From the NCBI GenBank assembly GCA_000611715.1, contig AZYM01000234.1, forward strand, positions 1 through 64,000: 64,000 nt of DNA, read 5' to 3'. Source of the DNA: Scolecobasidium constrictum UM 578. Lineage: Eukaryota > Ascomycota > Dothideomycetes > Venturiales > Sympoventuriaceae. The notes below the pieces were generated by a model. It saw only the letters and a program-made list of their open reading frames with translations, was not told the DNA's origin and searched no databases. Positions 43,939-55,523 of this stretch are shown in pieces. The position numbers and the translations under genes are program-made. How positions within the stretch are numbered: position 1 is the stretch's first letter; the number at the start of each line of letters is the position of its first letter.

Positions 43939-46029
43939 TCATCTTTGACCAGCTCCTGTCGTATCATTTCGGAACCCTTCGAACATCATGATTGCTGCCC
44001 TCAGAAGCAGCACCGGCTCCTCCACAGGTTCTGTGTCCTGATTGGATGAAGCCGCATCCCATACACCAAGGTGCAGCTCTTTCGACACCTTATCCAGCAC
44101 TTCTCGAAAAAACTTCGCGCTTCTGTACCGCGTCTGGAATACTCGCAGCGCGGATAGCAGATAGCGCAGTCGTTGTACATCATTCGTCGACTCTGATGAA
44201 GAAGACCTGGCAGGTCCCCTACATTTCAGCGAAACCAGAAGCACAATAATCGGCAATGTTAACCACGCGCCCATGAAAGGCGGCATCTCTTCCGGCTTCA
44301 CATCACTCAAGAAATCGCGGACGATATCCGCAGCTTTGGCGGATGCGTCTTTTAGTTTCTGCATGGCGGTCGCCGGGAATTTCGAGGCAAGTGGGTCTGT
44401 CTTGCAGGTAATGCGAATGAATGGGAGGTAGAGCGACGCGGTTGCGGATCTATCGAGAGTCAGCCTGTGCGATTCAGCAAATGCGAAGTCACTCACTCTC
44501 CGACAATGCTCCAAAGATAGTAGGGTCCTTTGGTGTCGAGAATGGTCGGCGCATGCGGCCCGGTCTGGAAGTGCTTGAAGCCTCGTATCCACTCTCTTAT
44601 CCGGATATCGAATTGCGATATGCGCAGAATGTCCTTCCGCCCCAACTCAAACTCCGGATCCTGCAGCTTTGGCCGCAGCCTCTCTTGGAACTCGCCCATG
44701 TCTGCAAAAATTTCGCTCAGCCTGCATAACACCAGAAATGCATCCACCGTTTCTGTTCGCGAGGTGATGTTGCTGTAGCGTGGTAGACAGATCTCCAGTC
44801 CGAAGTCTTCTCGATCGATTCGGATCCAATTCGGTCTCGTCGAGTACGGGTGTAGTGGTCGTCGTCCTGCGTAGCTCAATGCTCGATCTCTCAGGATGCA
44901 GCATATCCATATCAATCTGCTGCGGTCTGTGATCGCTCCGCTTGTAGTCTGATCAATGTTCGCCCGTTTTGCATGTACGAATGCCTTCTGTATCCAGTCG
45001 CCACAATTGTGCCGTGGCTCGGCGTAGCAAGGACTCCAATAGCTGAGAAGCATGCATGCCTGCGTCATACTGTAGTCATCACCCTCGCTGTATTTCTCGT
45101 AGAGCTCCTTGACTGCTCGAAATGTGAATTGCTGTAGCGAGTGCTGTGTCCATCTTGAGAACCCGAATAACTGTCTCGAGCTCAAGTACTGCAAGCTAGT
45201 TAGTAAGGCATGAGCGTGATGGGGTCGTGGAATCTTGCCATAGAGGCCTCCAGTAGCATAACACCAAGAACACAAGCTCGACCATGTCGCACATTCTCGT
45301 CCTCTATGGGCTCGATGAAGCACGCATCGAAGTCAAACTCGTCAATTACTGGGTAGTAAGGATGGATGTTCCGGAAGAAGAGCTGTACTAGCTGATGGAA
45401 GAATGGACCAAGCACAATGCCATAGGTGGTCTCTAGCACACCGGCAGGGCTTTCCACATTGAAGTTATTTGATGATGTGGACAATATGTCTGGGCTTTTG
45501 CCTTGCGGTCTGTCAGTATACCACATTCAGCCAGGTGGTCCCCTGCTTACTTACTTGCTGTGGGAGTCGGGAGTTGGTTGCTGTCGTCGGGCTGAAATGG
45601 ATTCTTCGGGAAATTTGCTGGTTGCTTCCCCTTCAGCAACCGGTCAGGAATGGCAGGCTTCACAAAAACATCGTCTGTGGGCTTGTCGTCGCTGTTGACA
45701 CTGTCTCTTCGGAAAGGGAATGCATCTCCGTCACCCTCGGATCCTGGCGTCCTCAGTATCGGATCATTCTCGATGGTTCCAAGTACGCTCCGAGGGGAGC
45801 CGCCGGAATGGTCGGTGGTAGTCTTGGGCGACTCGACATTGATCTCGGGCTTCAGGAATTCGAGTTCGTGCTCAAGCCAGCCAAAGTCTGGAGTCTGAAG
45901 CCTGTGTTAGCATCCCAAGACAGCATCAACGCGCTCTGCAGGGGTATGTGGCAAGCATGTGCAGGAAGCCAGAGGACGTACGTTTCCCAGGATGTTATTG
46001 GAATCGAAGTTGTTGGATGAGGTAGTCAT
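43939..46029 (-). CDS. Fungal-specific transcription factor domain protein without visible zinc cluster
   Basis: Exons on the minus strand are 46029-45982, 45894-45551, 45509-45239, 45188-44497 and 44449-43939; total 621 residues. The middle homology region starts with FFRNIHPYYPVIDEFDF and continues through VLGVMLLEASM, MTQACMLLSYWSP and NWIRIDREDFGLEICLPRY, all typical of Fungal_trans. The first 110 residues are Ser/Pro-rich and contain no Cys cluster, and I see none upstream of the ATG. Intron 3 uses a GC donor (GCAAGA) with a strong TACTAAC branch site; the GT alternatives do not keep the frame. Intron 2 is only 41 nt. It is probably a nuclear regulator lacking, or having lost, its own DNA-binding domain; a more distant first exon is the main alternative. 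Confidence 0.82.
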
Positions 46030-46844
46030 AGCAGCAGAGGATGACTACTGTACACAAGCTGATAAGACGTACAACATGGCCCAAAAGTCAGCAGCTTTGG
46101 AATTTGCCGGGGCGCATAGAAAATGATATGTGCTTCTTCTGCAAGCACCTGAGGTTTCCTCGCATGAGATCAAGATCCAGTTTGGACAAGCTCTGAACAG
46201 CCCACCAAAGGGTCCATTTGTCAGGTGGACTGGTCTACGTCGCGGGGCTTCTCGGTGTTTTCGAGTCAGCTGGGATTAGGAGGCATGGGCTTGGCTGAGC
46301 ACATCCACCAATTGTGGGGTGACGTTTTACCACAAAAATCCGGGGAAACACGTGGATTTTGCACTTTTGAGCAGCATCATCGCTCTCTCTAGCTCGTCCA
46401 CAACTCGTCCGTGAATCCTTCTACCAGAGATTTGCATGATGCATGTGAAGTTCGCTCTTGACCGCTGTCATTGTGCAAGGTGTTGAACGAATAGGCTGAG
46501 CCACCGAGTGCTAGCTTACCTTCGGCAGCAGACCGAGACGTGCATTTGAGCATGGAATATACTGCAGCCACATAAAGGCTCGGGGACGCACCCAAGATCG
46601 GGCAGTTGCTTGATGCATCGCGCAGGTACTCTGCCGTCTATTCCGACCAGCCTTATTACTTGTACGCAAGATTTATGCAAAGCGCTCTGCGATGCTGGAG
46701 CAAACACACTCGTGTTCGGGTATTTAAGGGTAATCGTGGGCCGCTAAATCAACATGATGGCATGAAAAAGGCTGACACGCATCTTGGCCAACCTGCATGC
46801 CCGCTACAGGAAATAGAGCATCCGCACAAAGCAAACTTTCGCAA
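46030..46844. other. Intergenic, no gene seen
   Basis: Promoter of the fungal_trans gene at the left and the 3' flank of the MARVEL gene at the right. Open frames are short; I looked here for a missing zinc-cluster exon and did not find one. Confidence 0.5.
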
Positions 46845-47966
46845 TCATGCATCCGCGTGTGGTGCACTAAAAGAATATCCGCCTCCTGACCTGCCAGATC
46901 GCGAGGTCCCATAGTCTGGTGGGCCCCGATTCTGCGGACTGTATATGTCCGTTGGACTCATGGCGCTTGGTGGCTGATAGTTGCTCGCACCGCGGTACTC
47001 GGTGTCTTGATATTGAGGAGCAGCGTGTGTGTCGTCAAACGGACCTTGTCCCCAATTGACTGGTCTGCCTGGATGACCTTGCTCTGACTCTGCTCCATAT
47101 GGACGTCCACCTCCTAGTCGCTCGTCATCGCTGTCGGCGTCGTGATGGCCATCAAGGTCGTGAGTGTTTGCATCCCAGACCTCATCTTTATGTCCGTTCT
47201 CCATGTCGCCCATGCCGCCCGCTGTTGGCTTGTATTTCTGCGAAGACTCTGGCGAGAGCCATGGATCGTCGAGCTGGGGATTCTTCTTCACCTTGATGGT
47301 GTAAAAGATGGAGATACCGGCGGAGGCCAAGAAGAGGATGCTGTAATTCATGTTAGCATGTGTGAAATGTGTAGGACAGAAATCAATGCTCACAAAATGA
47401 CAACACCAAAGCTGCTGGCTGTGTACGAAAGCTTGCACTTCTTCTCTGAACCAAAGGCGAACGTGGCGCAACTCGCTTCATCTTTGGGCTTCTTCTGATC
47501 CTCAGCGCCTTGCGCTATGCCCGTGTTGTTCCATGAGAGCACTGCCGCGAAGGCGGACAGCCAGAAGATCTAAAAATCGTCAGAATTGAGACTGTGCGAC
47601 GCAATCCAGTAGATTCCATACCGCAAAAAGAACATCTACAATAGCGAACCAGAGAGCTTTTGCGATGTTTGCTGCTCTAGTCCAGATTGGCACCGCGACG
47701 AGATAGACCAGACCAGGTATCGATAGCCAGCATACTGTACGCACTGTCAACCTTGGCTCGTGATTGTTGTAATGTTTGTACGTACCAGCAAAGTACCATT
47801 TTGACCTCGAATCCGTGCTTCCACCTCCTGTTGTAAACACAGCGATTGTGATGCATGCCGCAACGAAGATCAGTATCGCTTGCAGTGCATGCAGGCCGGT
47901 CTTCGCCTTCTGCAAGGTGCTCAGCGATTGTCGCATGGTGTGTGTCGTCGGCCGCGATGTCAACAC
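46845..47966 (-). CDS. MARVEL-domain four-pass membrane protein
   Basis: Exons on the minus strand are 47966-47786, 47734-47622, 47569-47394 and 47340-46845 (introns 51-53 nt), giving 321 residues. Met11 (47936) is an alternative start. Four hydrophobic segments are seen: about residues 24-45 (LHALQAILIFVAACITIAVF), 64-80 (IPGLVYLVAVPIW), 99-115 (IFWLSAFAAVLSW) and one across the last junction (VVIFILFLASAGISIFY). This matches the fungal MARVEL family of plasma-membrane proteins, related in topology to Nce102. The loop before the last helix carries a conserved-looking Cys pair. The 150-residue cytoplasmic tail is acidic, then Gly/Pro/Tyr-rich and disordered. Confidence 0.84.
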
Positions 47967-49905
47967 CGTCCGCTCAGGAGATCCGCTGTGTAAACAAAAG
48001 CAAAAGCGGTGCTGGAGTCCTAAACGACAGAGTCAAGAAGAAAAGTAAGAGAAGAGGATGAATGGGAGCACAAAATATTTACAGCCTCATCAAGGGGGAA
48101 AGAAGTGTCACGAAAGATCCAGCTATGGCGCAGCAAGAGCTGAGTTTGGTGATTTCAGCCTGTTGTTGCTATGGCGTGGCGCTCGTTTCTGGGCATCTAG
48201 GCGACACGAGTTACCATTTTTAGCACAACAGGATCGTGGAGTTTGTGCTGTGCATCTGCGAGCATGTTGTGGTGATGACTTGTCGGACGCGTCATTGGAA
48301 CCTGGTGATCCATTGGAGAAGTGTTCATGATGCTGCAATCATGCTGTCTGCCACGAAGAATGCGGTCATATTCGATTCAGCCTTTCCGTGAACCATCATC
48401 AGCAAGAGGAAGGCTGAGACCCTGGTTTCGGTCGGAGGCCGCATGGCTTGCCGCTTTTGGGAGGACACAGCCTTGCGCATGGTCTCTATATATCAAACCA
48501 TTTGTGTTACAATAGTTGACTGACTGCAGGAACGTGGATCTGCTGAAACACTGAGCCTGAAGCTCATTTCAATAAGAGGGATGCTCGACCTTTGTCGGAT
48601 GCGAGTTGACGGGAAGGCGCTCACGAGGTCCAGGCCAGTTTGGTCTGCAACTGCTTGGCTCTCTCAAGATGATTTCAGTGTTGCACATTTGAATCGAAGC
48701 AACGAGATGCTTGACATGCGTGATGAGGACGTGGAAGAAGTGAGATGGAGATTGGATTCAGCCTTACCGACTGCCGCAACGAGCTGCATTTGATGATAGG
48801 GACGGCCTGAGCTTTGCCTTTGAATTCCTCCAAGGCTAGCTACAACACAGACTAAGATCGAGAGACGATTGCTGTTGCTAGGAGCGGTGAAGTCGGAGAC
48901 GATGGCCGTGGTTTGTCAGTGCTGTGGTTGTCGAGATGACCCCCACGCTGCCCAATCAACTCTCCCACGTGCCTGGGACCATCGGAATCGGAGCTCACAC
49001 CGGGTCGATTTTGTGGCGCTCACAGACTTTTTGAAGGAAGCACGTCTCCGGCGGTGTATTGTCGATAGTTGAAGCTATCGTGAAATGTCAGCCATGTCCA
49101 CAATACTATGTGGGCTGCATAAGGTCCACGGAAGGGCTAGAAGTCGGCCACCAGACTTTCTGTTGGGCGCGGTGCTGCGAAGATAAAAATGTCTGACAAT
49201 ACGACCCCGCCACCGGCCTGCCACTCTGGAGATCTGCATGCACGTTTCTCGCGCCCAGAGGGTCCATCTGAGTACAATTTGTTTGTGAGCGACACCAGAG
49301 CCTCCGTATCAGGAACTTCGGAGCGTAGATAGCACGATTACAGTGGGTCTGACTGCACATATCAGTGAAGATTCGCCACAGCCTCCATGGGGAAGCTACG
49401 ATGGTGCCATCCAGAATGCTGCTGTCTCGTCAACAAAATTTGTCGTAGTATCGCAGGTAGTGCAAAGCTTGGGGGAATATTTCGAGCTGGGACTAGCACG
49501 GCGCCCCAACGGTCGAGTGTCGGGAGCTGTTCGAAAGGAGAAAATTGTTTTGGCCTTTGACCTGCAGCTGCTTAAGAAGTCTATCGTGCCCGCCTCGACT
49601 TCCTAAACTCTACTTCCTCACTTCTTCAAGATACCCTCTCCGTCCTGCTCATCATCGCCCAGGCGATCGTCATTGCGATCCATTTCTCAGTGGCAATTTG
49701 CGACTAAAAGTTGAAGAATCCACCTTCACAAGGAGCGAAGTCACTGCAAAGTGACGTTCTAGGTCCAGGATCTCGACCTGCAGCTCCCTAAACCACGAAC
49801 TGCCCCCACTTGACCTGTGCTCCAACTGCATTTTCTATTGAAAGTGCAAACACCAACTTTTCTGCTTTCTTTCACATACACACCTTTAGGCACCGAATCG
49901 CAATC
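47967..49905. other. Gene-poor spacer of 1.9 kb
   Basis: Open frames are under 95 codons and carry no signature; I find no tRNA, repeat or transposon trace. It includes the MARVEL gene promoter on the left and the leader of the uncertain gene at 49906 on the right. Confidence 0.5.
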
Positions 49906-50428
49906 ATGTCTGCCATTTCCAAAGCCATCCCCTCGCACCTGAAGCCTTCATCGGCAGAGGGCAAGAACGGCGAGGAGTTCAAGCAGCGTCACCATGGCAA
50001 GACGCAATCGCATGTGGTGAGTTCCTTCCTTCATTTTCACAAGCACAATTCTCCATGGAGCGGCAGCAGTAGCAGCAGCCAGTGACACGTTCTTGCCACA
50101 AGAAGAGCGTGAAAGCAAGGCAACATTCATGTCTCAATGGCAGCAACAATTCGGGGACTCTTCATCACCGCCTTTTGTTTGGACCCCGCCAATCGCACCA
50201 AGCCGGCCCTACCAACGCACAATCTGAAGCACGATGTCTGCAGGACAGTTCTCATACACTGTGAGAAGGCCTTCATCATCCTGCCTTCAAGTTTCCACGT
50301 CCCCGGCACGATCAGGCCAATTTGACGGACCTTCGCCAGATGACGTCCCACAGGACAATCTTCAGGCACCTGGGAGACAATCCCGCTCTCGCAGGCCATC
50401 TAGTGTAGATGTGAGTTTGTGCAGGTGA
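49906..50428 (+). CDS. Uncertain short gene; coding frame split by one TGA
   Basis: Exon 1 (49906-50016) encodes MSAISKAIPSHLKPSS...TQSHV with a good GTGAGT donor. In a later frame a stretch reads like real protein (FMSQWQQQFGDSSSPPFVW), continues to SRPYQRTI, meets a TGA at 50225-50227, and then in the same frame starts again as MSAGQFSYTVRRPSSS through SGQFDGPSPDDVPQDNLQ to a stop at 50426-50428. The two parts look like one Ser/Pro-rich disordered protein. I could not find an intron that removes the TGA cleanly. The acceptor of the first intron is also uncertain. It may be a recent pseudogene, a sequence error or an unusual splice pattern. Confidence 0.4.
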
Positions 50429-50639
50429 CCAGGCGATTTGATGCCCTGTGATCATTGCACAACTGCACCCAGACAATCTTTACCACTTATTTGGACTGGA
50501 GCAAACGAACGATGAGCGCCCCGAGATACATCCGTTACCCGGACGACGGCTCAAAGCGAACCACAATCTCTCGGTGGACAGGCGCCGATATAAGAACGGA
50601 CAACTTCATCTCTTCCACAACTCATATATATCTGTAATC

Positions 50640-52183
50640 ATGGCCACTGACAAGGATATTCTCTCGCAGGCATTCGAGAACACCTCGACCAATGTCGCAG
50701 CCTCGCAGATGCGCAATGCCCTCAACAACCTCATCGACACCGTGAAGGAGCCAAGTGAGAAGAAGGTAAATGAGCATCAAAAGAAGAGATTAGGAGCTGG
50801 CTAACGTGGAAACAGCGCTTCGAAGCTGAGATGGACAACTTCTTCTCGCTCTTCCGCCGCTACCTCACAGACAAGTCAAAGGGCAACGCCATTGACTGGA
50901 ACCGCATTGCCCCACCAAAGGAGGGCCAGGTCGTCGAATATGCAGATCTTGCGAACACTGAGGCAGTGGAGTACCTCAACCGCCTGGCAGTCGTCAAGCT
51001 CAACGGTGGTCTCGGTACCTCTATGGGCTGCGTCGGTCCAAAGTCAGTGATCGAGGTTCGCGATGGCATGTCTTTCTTGGACTTGTCTGTCCGCCAGATC
51101 GAGTACCTCAACCGCACATACGACGTCAACGTGCCATTCGTGCTGATGAACTCGTTCAACACGGATGCCGACACCGCAAACATCATCAAGAAGTACGAGG
51201 GCCACAACATTGACATCATGACCTTCAACCAGTCCAAGTACCCACGTATCCTGAAGGACTCGCTTCTCCCAGCTGGCAAGTCAGCAGACTCTCAGATCTC
51301 AGACTGGTACCCACCAGGTCACGGTGACGTTTTCGAGTCGATGTACAACTCTGGCATCCTCGACAAGCTTATTGACCGCGGCATCGACATCATCTTCCTG
51401 TCGAACGCCGACAACTTGGGCGCCGTCGTCGATCTCCGCATCCTGCAGCACATGGTCGACACCAAGGCCGAGTACATCATGGAGTTGACCGACAAGACCA
51501 AGGCAGACGTCAAGGGTGGTACCATCATCGACTACGAGGGCCAGGCACGCCTGCTCGAAATTGCTCAAGTGCCAAAGGAGCATGTGAACGAGTTCAAGTC
51601 CATCAAGAAGTTCAAGTACTTCAACACCAACAACATCTGGATGAACCTGCGTGCGGTCAAGCGTGTTGTTGAGAACAACGAACTGGCCATGGAGATCATT
51701 CCAAATGGCAAGTCGATCCCAGCAGACAAGAAGGGCGAGGCAGATATCTCTGTCCTTCAGCTTGAGACTGCTGTCGGTGCCGCCATCCGCCACTTCAAGA
51801 ACGCACATGGTGTCAATGTGCCACGTCGCCGTTTCTTGCCCGTCAAGACCTGCTCCGATCTCATGCTCGTTAAGTCCAACCTGTACCGCCTTGAGCACGG
51901 CCAGCTCGTCATGGACCCCAACCGCTTCGGCCCAGCTCCACTGATCAAGCTTGGCAGCGACTTCAAGAAGGTTTCCAGCTTCCAGTCGCGCATCCCAAGC
52001 ATTCCAAACATTGTCGAGCTTGATCACTTGACGATCACCGGTGCTGTCAACCTTGGCCGTGGCGTCACTCTCAAGGGCACTGTCATCATCGTCGCAACAG
52101 AGGGCAGCACAATCGATGTGCCACCTGGATCCATTCTCGAGAACGTCGTTGTGCAGGGTAGCTTGAGGCTCCTCGAGCACTAA
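50640..52183 (+). CDS. UGP1: UTP-glucose-1-phosphate uridylyltransferase
   Basis: Makes UDP-glucose from UTP and glucose-1-phosphate in the cytosol, feeding glucan, glycogen, trehalose and galactose metabolism. Exons are 50640-50765 and 50816-52183 (intron 50 nt), 497 residues, normal for the eukaryotic enzyme. The nucleotide-binding loop is KLNGGLGTSMGCVGPKS. Other hallmarks are PFVLMNSFNTDADT, WYPPGHGDVFESMYNSG, FLSNADNLGAVVD, NTNNIWMNL and the LPVKTCSDLMLVKSNLY segment. The C-terminal left-handed beta-helix (ITGAVNLGRGVTLKGTVIIV) mediates oligomer formation. Codons are strongly biased to C-ending forms, consistent with high expression. A long open frame on the opposite strand is a by-product of this bias. 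Confidence 0.98.
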
Positions 52184-53215
52184 GCATCTCGTTCGCACGA
52201 GTGCATTGTGAAATACTCTCACAATTGAGAGGACAGAACGCAAAAGGACTGGGAGATCATCGTAGCTCATCTGTAGATTGGCTCGCGAGATCATTAATGG
52301 TTATCATGGGACGGATGATGAAGATTCTGCGATATGAGTACATGAACATGGGATAGAATGGGCTGATAGCACTTGGGAAGATCAAGAGCGATTGCATCTG
52401 CGCTTGGCATGGTGGAAACTCGTGCAGCGGATGGGTTGACTAGTACTTGTTTGCCTGTATGTAAGGTAGCCGGCTTGATTATTGTAAAAGCTTGCATCTT
52501 CTGCCGCTTGTCTTGCTCAGTGTCTTCCTGTGAATGCGTACTCATCGACCCAAAGTTGCTGTAGATTGCCTTCTCTCGTTGTTTCCGCCTTGTCATCTTC
52601 CGCCCCGTGCCTTGTGCCTGACTGCGCCGAATGAATGTGACGCCCGACTAGTCAGCGCCTTGCTAGCGTGGAGGCCACGGAATGTCCAGGGATGCACCCT
52701 GCGAGATTGGGCACTGAGGCGCTAACCTCCAGGCTTATGGTTACGCCTAGCGGGGTGAGCGGATGTGGCTGAGCGTGACATCGAAATCTCACGCATGACA
52801 ATTTCTTGCCTTGCTCAGAAGGCGTTCACGGTTGCCTTGCTTCTCGCTCATTGTTGAGTCGGTCATCTGGTGTTTTGCTCTTCACTTAATCATGGCCTCT
52901 GCTCATAGGATGGCGTCCGGTGCCTAGGCATGTGCAACAAGCTGGCAGGTGGCATGGCATGACATGGATGCTGGGATTGTTAGATACGCAGACCGCATAT
53001 CCGACCTCATATGGCACGTACAACAGTTGCGCACTTCTAGTCGAGCCACACAGCGCGCGCGAGGATTTTAGACGTGTACTTCAAATTCTCGACGTCCCAT
53101 TCATCAGCCCTCGGAGCTTTTGCAGCGACGCGGCGCATCGTTGTCGCGCGTCCGTCTATGACATAATCCCAGCGCTGCCCTTGCTCGCTGCATATACTCG
53201 CTCAATATAGATAAC
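52184..53215. other. Intergenic, no gene seen
   Basis: Contains the UGP1 3' flank and the promoter of the DUF7514-like gene. Only short open frames. Confidence 0.5.
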
Positions 53216-55224
53216 ATGGCGGAGACGAGGGAGGGCCCTGCTGCGTCTGAAGGCGCGACTATGGACGAGATATCGCCGACAAGCACGCCGAGGCCGAGTA
53301 TAATACCTGAAGAAGTAGAAGAAGGACTATCACGACCAGCGTCGCAAGATGCGGATGCGAAGAGGGTTGAACAGCAGGAAGCGATGCAGTATTGGGGATA
53401 CCTGGTGAAGCGAGACAAGTGCGGAAGCGACAAATTGAACTGCTTGCTGGAAGGAATCGCGAACTACATCGTGAGTGTTGTGGGGCACGCATAGAGACGG
53501 CAGATTGTACTCATGCCAGGACACAGGCGCACAACTTCAAAGGCATGCGAGACTGTTCTGATCTCACACCGGAGCAGTTGGCAGCATTCTACCGCGCCGT
53601 CGGCGGCAATTACGACGTTCTCTTTATCGAGACTCAACCTTCATCGATCTCCTTCATCTACAAAGCACTCGGCTGTCTGCACTCCATACAGCCCAAGGAC
53701 GAGTCAGACGGGCATGCGATACCTTCTATACCTGCACTGAAGCCGAAGGGCTTCGTGGCGTGGCAGACAATACAGCTCTTACTAGGACCAGAGGAGCATG
53801 TGCCATTCCTCCAGAACGCAGTGGCGCAGTTTGACATCTTGAACCCTAAGACGGGCGAGAAGTTTCCCAAGGTTCTACCTGATGAAGCATTCCCGAAAGA
53901 TCCGGATCCGGCGATGCTGGAGTGGTACGATCAGGTGCACGACAAGCTACAGCAGGACCTGCAGAACTCGCCTGATGTCGGACGTCGAAGTCTATCCCTT
54001 AGCGATGCGTCTTTGAGCGAGCAGTCTGGAGATGAGCGCTTTGCAGCGACGTACTTCCGCAATCCCATGTTCCGGGATAATACGGGCAGACCCACCGTGA
54101 CAGTGACCAGGGGCTCGTATAAACCACCTCGCATGCGAGCCACAAGACAGCCTTCGATTGCAGATCGAGGCAAGGCGATCGTGAACAACGTGCGCCATTT
54201 CATAAGCCCACCAAGCACTTCACATCACCATTCAGCACAGAGACATGGACGACGAGGGAGCCACACAGACAGATTCCGGGAGGACGACGAGAGTGAGGAA
54301 TATGAGGATCTCACGCCGACGGGGCTACATCCTGAATTCAGGAGTAGACCACCACTGCAGCAGCAACGGCCACGGCCGAAGAGCCCGGAGCTCATTGATA
54401 CGGACTCGGATTCAGATAGCGTGCATGTCTTGAAGCGGCCGACAGTCACACGCAGAATGAGCAGTCGTGACCAGAGAGAACGCGAACTCAGAGAGCGCAA
54501 CATACAGCGCGACATGGATCAGATTCGGCGAGAGCGGGAGCGCGAACGGGAGCGTGACGGCTACAGAGAACGAGAAAGAGAGCGAGAACGCGAGTATGAG
54601 CGTGACAGCCCTGTCAGCAGTAAGCACGATTCAAAATCACCTCCACTGCGACATCGAAGGAGTCATGAGCCGCAAGTCTCGCCAATAGGCTACTTCCAGC
54701 GTCCATTCTTCGAAGATGAGGTGCAGCGAAGGCACTCGCACGCGCATGACTCGTATGCTGGTAATGCATTGGAAGTAGGAGGGTTCGCGCCAAGCAATGA
54801 GCCCAGCATGGCGAGTCGAGTGGCGAAGATGCAGCACTCCTCAAGAACGAATAGTCCGAACCCGAGAGTAAGCGGAGGAAGTGCTTACGCTCCTCCTCGC
54901 AGTGTACCTCCCCCCGTGGAAGAGAGGAGCGGGAGCTACAATGGAAGACCCACGGTGCGCTATTCACGACGAAGCATCGACGAAGATCGGAAGAGGGATC
55001 GAGATCGCGAACGAGAACGGCCGCGGTATGAGCGCAGTAGTGAAGGAGGGAGCAGGGGTAGTGACGAGTACCTTGGCGAGCCTTCGCCGAGGATGGATCT
55101 CGGTGGCGCTGGGGGAAGAAGCAGAAGTAATGATAAGTGGGATGCTGATCGGTTGCGGCAGAGCACGAGGTATGTCGAGGGCGCGGGTGGGAGGAGATAT
55201 CCCTCCAGTGTGCCGTGGCATTGA
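53216..55224 (+). CDS. DUF7514-like conserved fungal protein with RE-rich tail
   Basis: Exons are 53216-53470 and 53527-55224 (intron 56 nt), 650 residues. The conserved N-terminal part (about residues 58-220) has YWGYLVKRDKCG, the joined LLEGIANYI and AHNFKGMRDC, then TPEQLAAFYRAVGGNYDVLF, SSISFIYKALGCLHSIQP, GFVAWQTIQLLLGPEEHVPF and PDPAMLEWYDQVHDKL; I recall this pattern as the fungal family DUF7514. The remaining 430 residues are disordered and very rich in Arg, Glu, Ser and Pro, with an RERERERERD-type charged helix around residues 430-460, reminiscent of RNA-processing factors. The molecular function of the family is not known to me. The family name is from memory. Confidence 0.8.
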
Positions 55225-55523
55225 AGATGGCTTGATGATGGAATGAGGCGATACCCCAGGGGGCATACGGATCGAGTCACTCCACAGGAGAGTTGACTCT
55301 GCTACGATAGACCATGCCATTTCTACTCATGCAATCTGATGTACTGGCTCTTCATCGACTGATATCAATTGCACATGTGCACTCCATTTCTTGTGTAGTC
55401 CGAAATCAATCAAACAATCAAAAAGACTTTGGAATCGCTTTCATCATCCCAAGTTTCAAGCATGAAAAGAACAGAAGGGTATATTCCATGTACGTCACTA
55501 CAACACATGCCTAAACCATCATC
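55225..55523. other. Convergent 3' spacer
   Basis: 299 bases between the stops of the DUF7514-like gene (plus) and YPP1 (minus); nothing coding seen. Confidence 0.5.

Noticed and set aside
51299..52294. 331-codon open frame on the minus strand across UGP1
   Set aside because: It lies entirely antisense to a highly conserved enzyme and arises from its C-ending codon bias; no family signature of its own.
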